64,000 bases of DNA, taken from the NCBI GenBank assembly GCA_014898415.1, contig RCTD01000016.1:1178001-1242000 (forward strand), read 5' to 3'. Origin of the DNA: Stromatinia cepivora. Its lineage: Eukaryota > Ascomycota > Leotiomycetes > Helotiales > Sclerotiniaceae. Shown piece by piece: positions 62,101 to 64,000 of this stretch. A program made the position numbers and the translations under genes. The notes below the pieces were generated by a model that ran no database searches, had not been told where the DNA came from, and saw nothing but the letters and a program-made list of their open reading frames with translations. The stretch's first letter is position 1. Every line of letters starts with the position of its first letter.

Positions 62101-64000
62101 CAATGCACTTCTTACAGTCATCAATGATATCTTGGATTTCTCAAAGGTTGAATCTGGCCGATTGGATATTGAGGAAGTTCAATTCTCCTTGTCGGTTGTG
62201 GTGCGAGATGTTAGCAAGATGTTGGGATTCGCTGCTGAAAGAAAGAATCTAATGTTCGATTCTGACATCACGGTCGGAGTTGATAAAGATTTGATTGTTA
62301 TGGGCGACCCAGGTCGAGTTCGCCAAATCATCACAAATCTCCTCACGAATAGTATCAAATTCACCAGCGAAGGAAGGGTCAAATTTTCGGTCATCAAAGA
62401 AAGAGAGGATGCAGATACTATTGAAGTCAAGTTTGTGGTTGAAGATACCGGTATTGGAATTGAAGAGGAAGTTCGAAAACGTCTATTCAAACCTTTCAGC
62501 CAAGCAGATTCATCAACAGCAAGGAGATTTGGTGGTACGGGGTTAGGTCTCACGATCAGTAAGAATTTGGTGGACCTAATGCACGGTAGAATTACTCTGG
62601 AATCATCGTTAGGACAGGGTACGACAGCGACCTTCTGGATTCCTTTCAACAAGCCACAATATCATGATGGAAATGCACTAATTGATATTGGAAGTTTACC
62701 AGATCGATTGCAATCCGAAATGAGTGTCTCTTGTGGTAGTTCGGATTATGATGTTGGTCCCTCGCCTCAGAAGACTTCGTCGGAAATGCCTAGACATCAT
62801 AGGTCGGTTAGTATGACGCCTCCAGTTACGTCAGAGGTAGAGATGTCACCTGCTGATAGAGCTAACATCAAAATTCTTCTTGTTGAAGATAAGTAAGTGG
62901 ATTTTGTTTGGGATGAAGGGTCTTGTGCTAATATCTCGCAGCGCTATCAATCAACAAATCGCTTTGAAAACTATTCGAAAATTAGGATTTGCCGCCTCGG
63001 CAGTTTGGAATGGAAAAGAAGCTCTTGATTATCTTCTCGCAGCTGACTCTCCAAATCCACCTCATCCAAAACCAGATATAATTCTTATGGATGTACAGGT
63101 AATTTCTCAAGAATTCCTATCATTTTTAGAGTATCCTGCTAATACATCAATAGATGCCAATTATAGATGGATACCGCGCCACCCATATATTGCGTCATCA
63201 TCCCCCCTACAGTTACTCAACGCGTAATATTCCCATCGTAGCTATGACAGCATCAGTCATCCAAGGCGATCGCGAAAAGTGCCAAAAAGCAGGCATGGAT
63301 GATTATCTGGCGAAACCTGTTAAGGGGAAAACGCTGGAGAAAATGTTGGTGAGATGGGCGATTAATAGAAGAGTTCCGAAACAGGAGAGTGAGGGGGATG
63401 ATGAGGGGAGTGATTGTGCGGAGGGAGATAATGAAAATTGTTCGAGGAGAAATGAGAAGTCGAAGTATGTGCCCCCTATTTTTCTTAGAAATACCTTTCT
63501 CTTTGAAGTGTTTCTTTCATCTGGGAACAGAATCACGGACATATTGTTGACCCCTACACTCTAGATTTGACAGACGCGCCTCAACAAGTACGGCTCGCCA
63601 TCGCTCGTCAAACTCCATAGATAAAAGCGAAAGTCATGCACCCAAATCACCTATCTCTTCTCAGGCACCTAAACCAACACCACAATCCCAGTCTCAAACA
63701 TACAAACTTGAACCCGCCTCTGCAAAGAAATCTAATCCAGGACTCGACTCAACTAGACCCCCAAAAGATTCTTCTAAGCCCTCCCTTGAGCAACCTCGCC
63801 CAACAAAAAGCGAACGCCACAATTCCCAGCGTTTAACTCTGCCACAGCCAGAGTCCGAGGGTGAACGAGCCGTGCGACGCGAAGTTTTTGAGGAAAAAGC
63901 CAAGGAGTTACGAGATGAGAAATTGGTTGGTGCTGGGGGGGATGAGCATGGAGTTCTTTCTTTACATGATACTCATGGACATGGACATGTACATGCACAT
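59197..64000 (+). CDS. PAS-domain hybrid sensor histidine kinase with receiver domain (3' end beyond the window)
   Basis: Seven exons fit in phase: 59197-59920, 60174-60683, 60736-60906, 60957-62892, 62942-63098, 63154-63464 and 63565 to the edge, giving at least 1415 residues. There are N-terminal PAS-like segments (HYLPYPVMVLNSSKTVILAN), a Ser-rich linker, then a clear PAS/PAC domain at about 508-620 (MICDSMPQLIWTTTPDG, FHPDDM). The kinase core has the H-box FLANMSHEIRTPIAGVIGMA (His about 813), N-box NLLTNSIKF, G1 VEDTGIGI, F-box FKPFSQAD and G2 GGTGLGLTISK. The receiver follows: ILLVEDN split by an intron, phospho-acceptor Asp in LMDVQMP at about 1163, and lysine in AKPVK. No transmembrane segment is seen, so it is probably cytosolic. 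Such enzymes feed the Ypd1/Ssk1/Skn7 phosphorelay. A long Ser/Pro/Glu-rich tail ends in a His-rich run at the window edge. The fungal HHK class was not assigned. Confidence 0.92.

Noticed and set aside
62179..62652. 157-codon minus-strand frame inside the histidine kinase
   Set aside because: It is opposite the N-box to G2 ATPase motifs, which are unmistakable on the plus strand.

Overview
The window looks like a chromosome segment of a filamentous ascomycete, probably a Leotiomycete (Sclerotiniaceae-like). This is inferred from gene style, not from a database search. Genes carry short GT-AG introns of about 48-170 bp, and conserved single-copy eukaryotic genes alternate with very AT-rich blocks. 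Repeats in those blocks differ from each other almost only by C-to-T and G-to-A changes, as expected from repeat-induced point mutation (RIP).

Layout. 1-20.1 kb is ordinary gene-bearing sequence: a PP4 regulatory subunit (PSY4/PPP4R2-like), the RMD5/GID2 E3 ligase subunit, an STB6-like protein, TIM10, mitochondrial lysyl-tRNA synthetase, a cyclase/kynurenine-formamidase-like enzyme and an orphan nuclear-looking protein. 20.15-40.55 kb is one AT-rich block that resolves into a nested stack of transposons: a copia-type LTR split by a pogo element, which holds a Ty3/gypsy element, which holds a second gypsy chromovirus, which holds another pogo. A third pogo, a solo LTR, two 72-bp mini-elements and a 294-bp insertion sit at side positions. 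Target-site duplications are visible at most junctions, and an unoccupied copy of the outermost site is present near 53.3 kb.

40.5-49.4 kb is a gene island with an orphan gene and a 1036-residue HET-domain protein with TPR-like and C-terminal repeats. It is flanked on one side by an 814-bp inverted-repeat element. 49.4-53.7 kb is a RIP-damaged copia element that has lost its reverse transcriptase. 53.7-59.2 kb is gene-poor and holds two decayed copies of the same unknown gene. 59.2-64 kb is a PAS-containing hybrid histidine kinase running off the right edge.

The genes do not form a pathway cluster. The coherent story is structural: housekeeping genes in convergent and divergent pairs, then transposon graveyards enclosing a fast-evolving island with a non-self-recognition type gene. 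No CRISPR array, rRNA or tRNA gene was seen.
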